Notes: generated by a model from the letters alone, not told the origin. Counted from the first letter of the stretch, positions 39,123 through 50,076 are shown. The stretch: DNA of 64,000 nt from Arachidicoccus ginsenosidivorans (GCF_007971385.1 NZ_CP042434.1:3224001-3288000), one strand, 5' to 3'. Translations and numbers: made by a program.

Positions 39123-39554
39123 TTATTTAATATGCCGGATGATTTGGTCCAGGCTATAGCTATAACTGTCTGCAGAAGCCAGCACCAGTGCACCGGCGCT
39201 GAAAGCAAATACAGAATAATCCAGCGGTTCTTTGATGCCACTGGCTACACTCATGGCAACAGCAAACAACGCCGTTAATATAGCCGCCCCATAAGCAGTC
39301 TCTCGGGTATAGAGACCCATCAGGAGCAATAGCCCAAAAACGGTCTCAAATATGGTCGCGACGGTGGCGGTGAGCGGAATGATTTTTTCGGGTAGATAAA
39401 AATTAATTTCCTTTGTATAGGCAACAAATCCCTGCCAGCCAGAGGATCTTTTACCCCATAAACCGAGCCGGCTGGCCACGGCGGACAAAAAGCCAATAGC
39501 GAGGGAGATTCTTAGCAGGAAAAAGGCGAATCCGGAAGATAATAGGTTTTGCAT
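39123..39554 (-). CDS. DoxX-family membrane protein
   Basis: 143 residues from the ATG at 39554 (MQNLLSSGFAFFLLRISLAIGFLSAVASRLGLWG). The frame is open further upstream to 39611, but that extension has no family match. Four membrane spans and the motif YTKEINFYLPEKIIPLTATVATIFETVFGLLLLMGLYT are typical of DoxX, which acts in the membrane, often linked to redox or sulfur metabolism. The partners here (AraC regulator, cupin) suggest response to a small molecule, but nothing specific can be read. Confidence 0.85.
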   Translation of the reverse strand: MQNLLSSGFAFFLLRISLAIGFLSAVASRLGLWGKRSSGWQGFVAYTKEINFYLPEKIIPLTATVATIFETVFGLLLLMGLYTRETAYGAAILTALFAVAMSVASGIKEPLDYSVFAFSAGALVLASADSYSYSLDQIIRHIK

Positions 39555-39653
39555 AACGGATATTTTCGATTTTTTATTATACCCGCAAAGTTCCATCAAA
39601 CAGCGCCTCAAAAAATAGAGAATCCTGCAAAATCCCTGTAAAATCCGCCCTGG

Positions 39654-40445
39654 TCAGCCGATATGCGCCTTCTTATAATCCTTAGGGGATATACCCGTAT
39701 GTTTTTTGAAGAAATTGGAAAAATAAAAAGGATCGGAAAAACCTAATGCATAGGCCACTTCTTTAATACTCAGTTCCTGATAAAGCAATATTCGTTTTGC
39801 TTCCGAAACCTTCAGGCTAAACAGCACGTTTTGGGCTGTCTTGCTGGTGTGTAATTTGGAAACTTCGTTTAACCGCGCTTCCGTGGTAGACAGCTGGCCG
39901 GCATAGTCTGCCACTGTGTAGTGCGCTGTAAAACTAGCTCTGATCCGTTCCAGGAACTTCAAAAACAGGGCATCCGGTTTCCAGACCGGATCACCTCTGT
40001 CTATTTTGGTCCGGTTGATCTCAATCAGCAGCAATTCTATATCGCTTCGGACAGCCATCAAATATTGAAAAGGCTTTCCTTGCAGTTCTTTATCGATTTG
40101 GCCTAAAAGCCGTTCAAACAACGCCGGATATCTTACAGTGATCAGTTCATTGGCTCCAAAATGGCAAAACAAGCCGTTATGGAAGATCAACTCAATATCA
40201 TTGTCATCTTTGCAGATAAATTCCAGTGTAAAATCAAGTATGTCAATATGGCCCTCCAGCCCGGTAAAATAATGTATTTGACCGGAGGTAATCGTAATGA
40301 CATCTCCAGGTCTCATGGTAAAATCCGATTCATCGATCCGAAGACCCACAGTCCCTGAAAAGCAATAAATCAGCCGGTATTTGAGCAGGCGGACAGGAGA
40401 CTGGTTACAATGCTCAAAATTGTCTATCTTACTAATCGTGATCAT
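39654..40445 (-). CDS. AraC-family transcriptional regulator
   Basis: 263 residues. N-terminal cupin-like sensing domain (MRPGDVITITSGQIHYFTGLEG), C-terminal AraC helix-turn-helix pair (ARLNEVSKLHTSKTAQNVLFSLKVSEAKRILLYQELSIKEVAYALGFSDPFYFSNFFKKHTGISP). It heads the series with DoxX and cupin, with 42 bases to the long DoxX frame, and may control them. The ligand is unknown. Confidence 0.9.
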   Translation of the reverse strand: MITISKIDNFEHCNQSPVRLLKYRLIYCFSGTVGLRIDESDFTMRPGDVITITSGQIHYFTGLEGHIDILDFTLEFICKDDNDIELIFHNGLFCHFGANELITVRYPALFERLLGQIDKELQGKPFQYLMAVRSDIELLLIEINRTKIDRGDPVWKPDALFLKFLERIRASFTAHYTVADYAGQLSTTEARLNEVSKLHTSKTAQNVLFSLKVSEAKRILLYQELSIKEVAYALGFSDPFYFSNFFKKHTGISPKDYKKAHIG

Positions 40446-40753
40446 ATTTCAAGTGTTTGAAAGCTCAATCGATGCTATCTATTTGGACGACAACCCTTTT
40501 TAGGACACAGGTGAAAAGGTCATCCTTTGCATCGCAGACCATGCAAAACTACCTAAAATTTCGAATTGGGTATTTTGTTTAACAAATCCCGGCCACTCCA
40601 TAAAAAACGCCCAAACAAGGGTAGGCAGCCTGCCGTTGTTTTTCAACCACTTCGCGGATCCGGATCCCGTTTTGTCGCTTACCCACCAGCCCTCGTTGAT
40701 TTGGGCATTCTTAGGAATTGCTTTTACGCTTGGCTTTGGTTCTGGCTTTGGGT
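40446..40753. other. Intergenic region between the kinase and AraC genes
   Basis: Contains a 90-codon minus-strand frame (40500-40772, GTG start, overlapping the kinase end). It has a KTG triplet but otherwise no recognisable protein pattern. I do not call it a gene and see no terminator. Confidence 0.4.
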
Positions 40754-42037
40754 TCAACCAAGCAGAGGCCACTTGATTTTAAATTGGTGGCACCCGTTAC
40801 TATAATCATAGATAATGTCATAATGCAGGTATTTGGCAATGGTCTGGACAATCGACAGGCCAAGTCCGTTGCCCTTTTGTTGATTGTGCCGGACAAATCG
40901 TTTAAAGATACTGTCACGGACGTCCCAAAAGGGCTCGCCGGGGTTGCTCATTAATAAATAGCGCCCGGTTATCTGTATCGTAATCCGACTGCCCGGCGGT
41001 GAGTATTGAATCGCATTGGTCAGCAAATTAGCCACCATGATTTTAAATAGCGTCCGGTTGGCGCCGGAGAGCTGAACTATTTCCGGTGGGCTCTCTTTTA
41101 CGATCTCCTGGTCTTTTGCCTCGGCCAGTAAGGAAAGATCCTCCGTCACTTCGCCCATCACTTGTTGCACATGAACCGTTTCCTGGCTGGCAAACTGGCC
41201 GTTTTCTATCTTACTGAGCAACAGCAAATGACGGTTAAGTTCCTGCATTTGTTCAATTTCCCGGTACATATCCCCAATCAGCTCTCCCTGGTCCTGGCTC
41301 AGGTCTTTTTGCTGAACAAGGAGCTCCAATTTGAATTTGAGCACAGTCAGCGGTGTCTGTAGTTCATGAGAGGCGTTCTCAATAAATTCTTTCTGGGAGT
41401 CATACGCGCGGCGCACGCGGATAGAGAGCTGCTGAATAGACTGATTCAGTTCCGTAAATTCACTGATCGGAAGCCGCTTCAGTTCCTGGGGTGCAGCCAG
41501 GTTAGACTCTATATTAAAGGCCTTTAGGTAGGCCAGGGAATCATAGAAGGGTTTCCAGATCCTTTTATGGATAAAGTAATTGATCCCGACCGTACCGGCG
41601 AGTAGTAACACCAGGATACCTAACTGGATCGTTAGAATGGTTTGTATGAGGTCTTCCTTTTCAAATAAAGAGGATTCGATATTCACAATATAGGGGCGCC
41701 CCAGGATCTCTATTTTTTTCTGCAGGATCCTGAAGTCTTCCTCGGCGGCCTGGCCGGAAGGACTTTTCTGGATGGTAAAGGGCTTATCATGAAAGGTCAC
41801 ACTGTCGGCCGGCTGTATATCGAGATCGTTATCCAGTTCTTTCCATAATTTAAAATCGGCCGGTGTCTGAATCGTACTGACGATGGAAGGTATCTGAGCA
41901 GCCTGCAGCCCAAGATCCCGATCTATGGAGTGTACGAAGATATTATTCAACAGGACATAGAAAACCGGAATGCTGATCAGGGTCAGCAGGGAGGCAAATA
42001 ATAAATGCCGGAGCGATGTGTAATGCAATAATTTCAT
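40754..42037 (-). CDS. Two-component sensor histidine kinase
   Basis: 427 residues. Two membrane spans (about 12-32 and 136-156) flank a periplasmic domain of about 100 residues. A HAMP-like linker follows, then the H-box with H224 in ENASHELQTPL, the N-box NLLTNAIQYSPP and the G-box GNGLGLSIVQTIAKYL. It phosphorylates the response regulator encoded just upstream, whose stop overlaps this start (ATGA), so they are translationally coupled. The periplasmic domain gives no signal I recognise. Metal- and envelope-related genes downstream on the other side suggest an envelope or metal signal, as inference. Confidence 0.93.
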   Translation of the reverse strand: MKLLHYTSLRHLLFASLLTLISIPVFYVLLNNIFVHSIDRDLGLQAAQIPSIVSTIQTPADFKLWKELDNDLDIQPADSVTFHDKPFTIQKSPSGQAAEEDFRILQKKIEILGRPYIVNIESSLFEKEDLIQTILTIQLGILVLLLAGTVGINYFIHKRIWKPFYDSLAYLKAFNIESNLAAPQELKRLPISEFTELNQSIQQLSIRVRRAYDSQKEFIENASHELQTPLTVLKFKLELLVQQKDLSQDQGELIGDMYREIEQMQELNRHLLLLSKIENGQFASQETVHVQQVMGEVTEDLSLLAEAKDQEIVKESPPEIVQLSGANRTLFKIMVANLLTNAIQYSPPGSRITIQITGRYLLMSNPGEPFWDVRDSIFKRFVRHNQQKGNGLGLSIVQTIAKYLHYDIIYDYSNGCHQFKIKWPLLG

Positions 42038-42702
42038 CAGGAGAACTTATAGCCCGTGCCATAGATCGTTTTAATACTGCCACCCATGGACTGCAATTTC
42101 TTTTTCAGGTTCTTGACATGGGCATAAATAATATCAAAGTTGTCCAAATATAAGGCAGATCCGCCTAAAAGGTGTTCGGCAATGGCGTTTTTAGTGATCA
42201 CCCGGCCTTTGTTGATCATTAAAAACAGTAACAGTTCATATTCAGTTTTCGTCAGCTGAATCGTTTCTCCGTCTACACTGACCGATCTGGCCAGTGTATC
42301 GATCACAAGTGAGTCATAGCTAAGCTGGCTGTCTCCCTGCAGGTAGCGCCTGCGGATAACGGTCTCAATTCTGGCACTGAGTTCTGCCAGATGGAAAGGC
42401 TTGGCCAGGTAGTCGTCTGCCCCCAGTTTTAAAGAAAGGACTTTATCTTCCAGCGCGTCCCTGGCGGAAATAATGATGACACCATCAGTTTTTTTGTCTT
42501 GCTTGAGTTCTTTCAGCAGCGTGAGGCCGCTACCGCCTGGCAGGTTAATGTCCAGCAAAATGCAGTCATAAGCAAAATCCTCTATCATGCTCCGCCCTTC
42601 GGTAATATCCATCTCTACCTCACAGAGATAATTCTCTCTTTGTAAATACTGCCGGATGCTTTTAGCCAGCTGCAATTCATCTTCAATAATTAATATTTTC
42701 AT
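42037..42702 (-). CDS. OmpR/PhoB-type response regulator
   Basis: 221 residues from the ATG at 42702 (MKILIIEDE); the frame is open 21 codons further, but the receiver fold starts here. Receiver: acidic pair E7/D8, phosphoacceptor D51 in ILLDINLPGG, later K in YLAKPFHL. DNA-binding winged helix: LTKTEYELLLFLMINKGRVITKNAIAEHLLG and a final KTIYGTGYKF. It is paired with the kinase by an overlapping stop and start. Confidence 0.94.
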   Translation of the reverse strand: MKILIIEDELQLAKSIRQYLQRENYLCEVEMDITEGRSMIEDFAYDCILLDINLPGGSGLTLLKELKQDKKTDGVIIISARDALEDKVLSLKLGADDYLAKPFHLAELSARIETVIRRRYLQGDSQLSYDSLVIDTLARSVSVDGETIQLTKTEYELLLFLMINKGRVITKNAIAEHLLGGSALYLDNFDIIYAHVKNLKKKLQSMGGSIKTIYGTGYKFS

Positions 42703-42951
42703 AGTCTGGATTTCAAAGTATGCATCAATTGTACGAAGTGATAGCCACCACCTATAAACTGCCATCTCTCGATTTCTGCAGCGTATAGGTTGCCTGCCTT
42801 CCTATTTCTGCCGGAACAAAGAACCTGCTAAATTCCGAATAAAACCTGAATTTACAGGAAATATACAAAGATAAGGCCGCAAATTTCTTAGGCAGGTCCC
42901 GCCATAAAGTTGCCGACTTTATGGTATTTTTACATAAATATCAGTCCAACT

Positions 42952-43365
42952 ATGTGGTGGATCTATGCTTTACTCGCGGCGCTATTTGCCGCACTAACCG
43001 CCATATTTGCCAAGGTGGGGATCAAAGGCGTCTCAGCTGATCTGGCAACAGCTATCCGGACCGTCGTGATCCTGATACTGGCCTGGGGCATTGTATTGTA
43101 TAAAGAAGAATGGCGGGGCTGGCAGCAACTGACCCGGCAGAATATTTTTTTTCTTGTGTTGTCAGGCGTTGCCACCGGACTTTCCTGGATTTTTTATTTT
43201 AAGGCACTCAGCCTGGGTAAAGTCTCCCAGGTAGCACCGGTGGATAAACTCAGCGTGGCCCTTGCCATATTACTTTCTATTGTATTTTTAGGAGAGACGC
43301 CGGACTGGAAAACCCTGGCCGGTGCCGCGCTGATCATTACCGGCACCTTTGTGTTGATATTATAA
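42952..43365 (+). CDS. Small EamA-domain membrane protein (five spans)
   Basis: 137 residues from the ATG at 42952 (MWWIYALLAALFAALTAIFAKVG); the longer frame from 42910 adds an unlikely N-terminus. It has one EamA repeat with five spans and the motif FKALSLGKVSQVAPVDKLSVALAILLS followed by FLGETPDWKTLAGAALIITG. Single-repeat EamA proteins work as dimers and export small molecules. It is divergent from the response-regulator gene and convergent with the sulfatase gene. Confidence 0.85.
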   Translation: MWWIYALLAALFAALTAIFAKVGIKGVSADLATAIRTVVILILAWGIVLYKEEWRGWQQLTRQNIFFLVLSGVATGLSWIFYFKALSLGKVSQVAPVDKLSVALAILLSIVFLGETPDWKTLAGAALIITGTFVLIL

Positions 43366-43399
43366 CCCGTTATCCGCCTCCGTCTCTTGCAGTTCCCGC

Positions 43400-45527
43400 T
43401 TAATGGCGCTGGTATTTCTTCTTGTCCAAAAGCCAGGTGGTGGTCTGGTAGTAACTGATGGCGACGCTTGCCAGGCTATCATTACCGGGACGCTTTACCG
43501 GCAGTTCGTCAAATTTACTGATAAAATTTTTGCCTTCCGGTAACGGTGCTCCGTTTTTGGCGGGTCTTATCCGGTATGACTCAATCCGGCGAACAGGAGA
43601 GAGTACGGTTAAAATACTATCCTGAAGGTATCCCAGGTCTTGGTAAGTGGCCATCAGGGCACGGGGCTGGTAGCCTTCCCTGAATACGTCCTGGCCGATA
43701 AACTTGGACCGGTAGCTAAAATGAAGCAAACCCAGTACGGTCGGCATGATATCAATTTGCGACATTAGGGTATTCACCTTTTGGGGAGCGATAAAGCCAG
43801 GACTATATACCAGGCAGGGAATCCGGTATTTATCCAGTGGCAGGGCTACTTTACCGGCCGAAGAAGCGCAGTGGTCGGCGACGACAATAAAAATCGTATT
43901 GTTAAACCAGGGACGCTGACTGGCCATGGTAAAAAAGCGGCGCAGCGCATAGTCGGTGTACATAACACCCCCTTTCTGGATCTGGCATCGCCCGGTATGG
44001 CTATTTTACCGTTGGGGTAGGTAAAAGGCCGGTGGTTAGATACGGTCATCCAGTGGGCAAAAAACGGTTTGCCCAGGGTCTGATCTTTATCCAGGACCTG
44101 GATCATTTTGATTGCCATATCTTCATCGCAGACGCCCCATATATTGGCAAAACTGATTTCTGAAGGTTGAAAGTCATTACGGTCGATCACCTGATAGCCA
44201 TTGCCTTCAAAAAAGTCCTGCATATTGTCAAAATAGCTGTAACCTCCATATAGGAACTGCACGGTATAACCTTTTTTTCGAAAAATGCTACCGGTGGTGA
44301 ATTTATTTTTATTGTCTTGCCGTTTAATAAGGCTTTCTCCCGGAGACGGCGGAATGCAGAGGGTCAGGGCTTCCAGCCCCCTGACCGTTCTGTTGCCGGC
44401 CGCATATAGCCGCGTAAAGAGTAAACTCTGATCCGCCAGTGAATCCAGAAAAGGCGTCAGTCCCTGCCGGTTGCCATAATGGGCCAGATAATCTGCACTC
44501 AGACTCTCTACGCTGATCAGTACGATGTTCTTATGAAGTTCTGCTGCACTATCCGCCGGCATCACGTTTTTTTCAAACCCCGGATGTATACTGTCAGAAG
44601 CCGGCCAGTCCAGACGATGGGAGAGGTAGCGCCCTGCTGCCTGTTGGTCTATCGTGGGATAGAACTTTGTATAGCTGAGATCATTGTCTTTAAAGGCGAC
44701 GTAGAATTTATAAACACCGTCCGCTCCCAGTTCACTGACATATACATTGCCGGCCTTATTTAAATTGGCGTAAAGGGGTAACAAGCCTATCCCAACTCCG
44801 ACGGTTGTCAGGGCAAAGACGGCGAGCAAGGATTTTTCTTTGAGCCCCGGTAAAACGCTCAGGTAGTCATTTGTTTTGCGGTAGACTAGAAAAGTGATAG
44901 CCAGCGCGACCAGGCCCAAAACCGAAAACAGCGGTACCACAGGATAAGACTGCATGATATTGCCTATAACTTCATTGGTATAGATCAGATAGTCAACGGC
45001 AATGAAATTATAGCGAACGCCAAATTCCTTCCAGAAAAAATATTCACTCAGGGCATTCAGCAAAATGGCGGTTACGTAAATAAACAGGGTAAAACAGTAT
45101 AGCCATTTCCTGGTCCTCAGCCGATATTTAGGGCCCACAGCATCCAGGCGTTTACAAGTAGCTTAAGACTTATAAAAATAACCACAATTTCCAGTAAAAC
45201 ACCGCCATAGGCTTTAATAATATTGCTGCTCAGTAGCAGATAGCCAATCAGCAGTATCAACCCGCCTAGCAGGAGCTGTCCGAAGGGTTTTTTATACTTT
45301 GCGTCGGACAGCAACAGCAGGTATAGCCAGAAAGGAATCGCGAGTACACAAAATATTAAGAAATTCGGAATCAGTCCTAAAAAGAGTGCCCTGGCGTAGT
45401 CCACCAGGGAAAAACTTGCATGCATCTGCGGATCCGCCAGCAGCAGCAGCCGCAGCGCGGTTGAGACTGCCAGGTAGCATCCCAGCAGGTAGGCAAAGGG
45501 CTTACTGTATTGTAGAAAAGGACGCAT
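43400..45527 (-). CDS. LTA-synthase-type sulfatase-family phosphotransferase, interrupted by two one-base frameshifts
   Basis: Three frames join to a 709-residue protein. 45117-45527 gives the first spans (FLGLIPNFLIFCVLAIPFWLYLLLL). 43846-45138 gives the remaining spans (ending before SEYFFWKEFGVRYNFIAVDYLIYTNEVIGNI) and the sulfatase-fold core with the catalytic Thr region GNRTVRGLEALTL and HWMTVSNHRPF. 43400-43963 gives the rest with VVADHCASS and a C-terminal tail. The breaks lie near 45131-45136 (GGGCCC) and 43968-43972 (five Cs); one added base each restores the frame. Family members transfer phosphoglycerol or similar groups onto lipid or glycan carriers in the outer leaflet of the inner membrane. 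The acceptor here is unknown. Confidence 0.9.
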
Positions 45528-45565
45528 AGGTGATTGTTATATGTGTGGAAACGGATGAAAGGAGT

Positions 45566-46321
45566 TTATCGGTGTCGGCTGTGTTTATGCCACGAGTAGT
45601 GATGCGTCCAATAGGCGATTTTCATGGTTAAAATGCCCAGGCCGGCGCCTACCAGAACGTCTCCGATATAGTGCTTGTTATTGGCCACACGCAAAAGGCC
45701 CACCCCTGTTGCCAGCCCATAGGCGGCATAGGGCATCCACTTATACCTTTCCCGGTATTCTTCACTCAGCAGGGTAGCTGTTGCGAACACCTGCAGGCTA
45801 TGTCCGGAGGGGAAGCTATATCGATTACTTCCATCTGGGCGCCATTCGTGTACGGTGTGCTTTAATAGATAGCCTGTGGCGGTCAGCATCATCTCTGCCT
45901 TGATTAAAATAGCCGTCCGGTTGAGAACATCCGTTTTTGAGGGAACGCCTAACAGATCCAGGCCATAGGGAATAGCAGCCGGCAGGTATAATAAGATATT
46001 GTCGGCAGCCGTATGAAAATCCTTTAAATGCGCCTTCTGGAAACGCAGCTGGGCGTTTTTAAAACCTTGGTTTAAATCCATCGCGATGCCGGCGCCGATT
46101 AGTACGCCGGGTGTGATAAGCTGCCTGGGCGAAAACGCACTCGGGGCAGAAAAGCCGGCACGGCCATAGGACGCCGTATCGGTCATGGTAGCAATGGCCG
46201 TGATACGCGCCGTATCCGTATGATCGACTACCGTTTGGCCATGAAGGCCCGCCAGCGGTAATCCCACCAAAAGGAGCCTGCAAATTAACCTCCCGGCCCC
46301 AAACCCGATCTTACCATTCAA
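45566..46321 (-). CDS. PAP2-family membrane phosphatase (copy 1)
   Basis: About 251 residues from a TTG at 46321; the open frame extends to 46432, but the extra 37 residues look non-coding. After a signal-like segment come the three catalytic blocks: KHTVHEWRP, RYSFPSGHSLQ and RVANNKHYIGDV. PAP2 enzymes remove phosphate from lipid carriers such as undecaprenyl diphosphate or lipid A. It lies 38 bases upstream of the sulfatase gene on the same strand, probably one operon with it. It is closely similar to the PAP2 protein at 49036-49935. Confidence 0.85.
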   Translation of the reverse strand: MNGKIGFGAGRLICRLLLVGLPLAGLHGQTVVDHTDTARITAIATMTDTASYGRAGFSAPSAFSPRQLITPGVLIGAGIAMDLNQGFKNAQLRFQKAHLKDFHTAADNILLYLPAAIPYGLDLLGVPSKTDVLNRTAILIKAEMMLTATGYLLKHTVHEWRPDGSNRYSFPSGHSLQVFATATLLSEEYRERYKWMPYAAYGLATGVGLLRVANNKHYIGDVLVGAGLGILTMKIAYWTHHYSWHKHSRHR

Positions 46322-46526
46322 GAATATTTCTGCAAATGTGCCGCAAAATTCTGAATGAATTCTGAACCGGGTAAAATATGCCGGCCGGGGGCCAGGTGCC
46401 CCGGCACAATGGTGAAAACAAATATCAGGCAATTGTGAAGGTGCAGTGCCCGGATTGTTGTAAATTTATAATCGTAATGACATTCAATCGGTTGAATTGG
46501 TAGCCCTTCCGAATAAATTATATTTT

Positions 46527-48981
46527 ATGGAAAAGACGAAGATCAATCTGGATATTATCCTGCCTGAAATACCTGATGATAGAGACCGTTGTGTCACTCG
46601 GCTGATTGGACAGCTTCAGTCCACCAGGGGCATCGATAAAGTGCATATGATACCCGGAAAAAAGGACCAGCCCGCCCAACTTTGTTTTCACTATGATGCG
46701 ACCCGCATTTCACTAAGCGAGGTGCAGCAGATTGCCGAAAAAGCGGGCGCCGGGCTGACCGAAACCTATGGACACTTACTGTTGGATACCACGGGGGTGC
46801 GTCATCCTCGCCACGCACGGCTGATAGAAACCCGGCTCCGTCGGCAAAAAGCAATGCAATACGTTTCCGTAGCGGGTACGGGTACGATACAATTGGAATA
46901 TAATAAAAAGCAGACGACTAAAGCAGCGGTGCTCCGGTGGGTGGAGCAGGCCGGCCTTAGGATAAACCATGTCGAGGATTTTCAGGGCGCCAGTCACACA
47001 GCGCCGGCCATGGCCGGCGCTGACAAAGACCCTGATCATCAGCATACCCATGGCGGTATATTTGGTGAGCGGTCTGAATTGATTTTTGCGCTTCTGTGCG
47101 GTGCACTATTAGCCGCTGGCTTTGGATGGTCGTATTTAAATGCAGTGGGGGAGTATGTAGTGATCGGCTGCTATATGGCTGCTTATTTTTTCGGCGGCTT
47201 TTATACGGCAAAAGAAGCCGTTCAGGCCGTCATTAAAGGCGAATTTGAGATTGATTTTCTGATGCTTGTTGCGGCGATAGGCGCCGCGGCGCTGGGACAA
47301 TGGGCCGAAGGGGCGTTATTACTGTTTTTATTCAGCCTGGGCCATTCTCTGGAGCACTATGCCATGCAAAAGGCTAAAAAATCAATTACCGCCTTATCGG
47401 CGCTGGCCCCTAAAACGGCCCTGCTTAAAGCCGGGGGTGACCTAAAAGAAGTGCGCATTGAGTCCCTTCAGCCGGGTGATATTATCGTGGTACAGCCAAA
47501 TTCCAAAATTGCGGCGGATGGCATTGTCGTTAAGGGAAGCAGTAGTGTTAATCAGGCGCCTGTCACGGGCGAAAGTATACCGGTCGAAAAGCTGCCTGCC
47601 CCGGAGGGGAGCCGTGCCGTGGAAAATACAGACAGACTGGACAGCCAGTACAAAGTTTTTGCCGGTTCTATTAACGGTGCTGCAGCCCTGGACATTCAGG
47701 TGACAAAACTGGCGGCCGACAGCACGATCGCCCGGCTCGTGCAACTGGTTAATGAAGCAGAGACGCAGAAGTCACCCACGCAGACATTTACCGATAAACT
47801 GGAAAAGTATTATGTGCCTTCCGTATTGATATTAGTCGTGTTATTGCTGTTTGCCTTTCTGGTGGTTGATGAAAGCTTTAGTGCAAGCTTTTACCGCGCG
47901 ATGGCGGTACTGGTGGCGGCAAGCCCCTGTGCACTGGCCATATCGACGCCTAGCGCTGTACTGAGCGGCGTCGCCCGGGCGGCCAGGGGCGGTGTACTGA
48001 TCAAGGGCGGCAAACCCTTGGAGGATCTGGGAGCGCTGACGGCGGTGGCATTTGATAAGACCGGGACTTTAACGGAAGGAAAGCCGAAACTCACAGGGGT
48101 ATATCCGCTGGCGGGTACGGGCGAAGAGCAGCTCCTTGAAACCGTCGTTGCGGTGGAAAGGCTCAGTGATCATCCGCTAGCCGCGGCTATTGTAAAAGGC
48201 GGTAGGGAGCGGTTAAAAAGGGAAGTGGCCTTGGCAGAAAAAGCCTCAGCCATTCAGGGACGAGGCTTACAGGCGACTTATAAGGGTGATGAGGTGTACG
48301 TAGGCAACAGGGCGCTGTTTTCAGAAAAGGACGGGGCGCTGCCGGACGCCATAGACGGGCAGGTGGCGGCACTGGAAAATGCGGGAAATACAACTATGCT
48401 GGTTCAGCGGGACGGCCAGTTTATGGGCATCATTACGCTTATGGATACTGCCCGTCCGGAAGCCAAAGAAGTATTGGAACAGCTGTCCGAGCTGGGCATC
48501 CGTAAGATGATTATGCTGACCGGAGATAATCAAGAGGTGGCCAAGGCCATCGGAACGGCCATTGGCCTTACCGATATCCGGGGGACTTGCTGCCGGAACA
48601 AAAGGTCGCGGCGATCGAAAAACTGCGTACAGACGAAAAGAAAGTCGCGATGGTGGGCGACGGAGTGAACGACGCGCCGGCCATGGCAAAAAGCACAGTC
48701 GGGATTGCCATGGGAGCGGCGGGCAGTGACGTAGCCCTGGAAACAGCAGATATTGCCCTGATGGCGGATAAATTAAGTAACCTGCCCTTTGCCATTGGAC
48801 TCAGCAAGAAGGCTAGTCGCATTATCCGGCAAAACCTGATGATCAGCCTGGGAATGGTCCTGATTTTAATACCCTTACACTCATTGGCCTGGTGGATATC
48901 GGGCCAGCCGTTATCGGCCACGAGGGCTCGACCCTGGTCGTTGTATTCAATGCCCTGCGGTTATTGGCCTATAAAGCATAA
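46527..48981 (+). CDS. P1B-4-type heavy-metal transporting ATPase, interrupted by two one-base frameshifts
   Basis: Restored length 818 residues. The N-terminus carries two HMA-like folds without CxxC (about 1-80 and 105-155) and a DHQHTHGG histidine cluster, then the membrane domain. Key motifs: [12 protein letters not shown] in the sixth span, [11 protein letters not shown] (phosphorylated Asp), [22 protein letters not shown]. Breaks: the G-run 48580-48584 (expected [11 protein letters not shown]) and around 48874-48877. The second correction yields [18 protein letters not shown] and a stop at 48981. SPC plus HEGS/T marks the P1B-4 group, which exports cobalt, zinc, cadmium or iron. It is flanked by two PAP2 genes and followed by an efflux operon. 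Confidence 0.9.
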
Positions 48982-49035
48982 GGTGTCCGCAGTTTCGATG
49001 TTTAAGCGGGTACGAAAAAGTAAGTGCAGCTATTA

Positions 49036-49935
49036 CTATTGTATTGGTGTCGACACCCTATGCTTTTTGCTCATTACGCTAAAAGCGTGATGGGTCCAGT
49101 AGGCGACCTTTACTGAAAGGATGCCTATCGCGGCGCCCATAAATACATCACAGATATAATGCTTGTTGTTGGCCATTCTTAACAGACCGGTGCCGCCCGC
49201 TACCGTGTAGGCTACATAGGGCAACCATTTATACCGGTATCCGTACTGCTCACATAAAAGCGTGGCTGCAGTAAAGGCCTGAGCGGTATGGCCGGAAGGG
49301 AAGGACTGATGATTACTGCCGTCTGGTCTTTGTTCCCGAACCGTGGTCTTGAGCAGATAAGTCACGCCCAGCATAAGTGCTTCACTTTTAAGGGTAAGCA
49401 TAGCCTGATTGAATGGATCTGTTTTACCGGGCACCCCAAAAGCTTCCAGCGCGTAGTTCGCAATGAGCGGCGAGAACTGTAAATAATTATCGACTTTGGT
49501 CCGGAAGTTCGAAAAATGATTTGTTCTGTATTCTACTAATTCATTTTTTAGCCCTTCTTTCTTATTAAAGTAAGTGGCCATACCGGCTGCCGCCAGCAGC
49601 CCCGGGCAAATGAGTTGCCTCAGATGCGGTGTAAACGGATCATTCAATGGCCGCAGATTGATTACAGGCCGCGCGGTAGCAAAACGAAGACTGTCAGCAC
49701 TTTCAGCACGACCAGGAATGGTACTGTCTATACCTGTTACCTGTAGTACACTAGCACTATCGCATTTCGGAGTGCTGCTGAAGACGGGCGGTTGACCGAT
49801 AGCGGCGCAGATACCTGTCATCACCACGGCCATCAGCAAAGGTAAATATAAGTTCCTTATCCGCCGCCTGTGGCGGCTGATAAGGAAGGGTGCGGCGAAT
49901 GTTGACGTTGATGTTGAAATTGATATTGGAGGCAT
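49036..49935 (-). CDS. PAP2-family membrane phosphatase (copy 2)
   Basis: 299 residues. N-terminal basic, then a hydrophobic signal segment ([18 protein letters not shown]). The catalytic blocks are [24 protein letters not shown] and [19 protein letters not shown]. It shares layout and long stretches with the PAP2 protein at 45566-46321 (the PDGSN and ANNKHYI-DV segments and the KVAYWTHH end), so the two are paralogues. It faces the ATPase gene; the two coding ends are 54 bases apart when the ATPase frameshift is corrected. Confidence 0.85.
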   Translation of the reverse strand: MPPISISTSTSTFAAPFLISRHRRRIRNLYLPLLMAVVMTGICAAIGQPPVFSSTPKCDSASVLQVTGIDSTIPGRAESADSLRFATARPVINLRPLNDPFTPHLRQLICPGLLAAAGMATYFNKKEGLKNELVEYRTNHFSNFRTKVDNYLQFSPLIANYALEAFGVPGKTDPFNQAMLTLKSEALMLGVTYLLKTTVREQRPDGSNHQSFPSGHTAQAFTAATLLCEQYGYRYKWLPYVAYTVAGGTGLLRMANNKHYICDVFMGAAIGILSVKVAYWTHHAFSVMSKKHRVSTPIQ

Positions 49936-50076
49936 GGTGTATTTTATTCGAAAGGTTCCGGGACAAAACTATCTGGCTATCCTGAAGAAAGTTTGAAAAA
50001 CAGACCCGGCATTGATTTTTTATCTAGGAGCGGGCATCTTTAGATTTTGTTCAGAATTGCTTTTCACCTTTGGCAG

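Noticed and set aside
40500..40772. A class-A beta-lactamase remnant (frame with WVSDKTGSG)
   Set aside because: Only the KTG triplet resembles the family. There is no SxxK or SDN motif in any frame nearby and the remaining residues do not fit.
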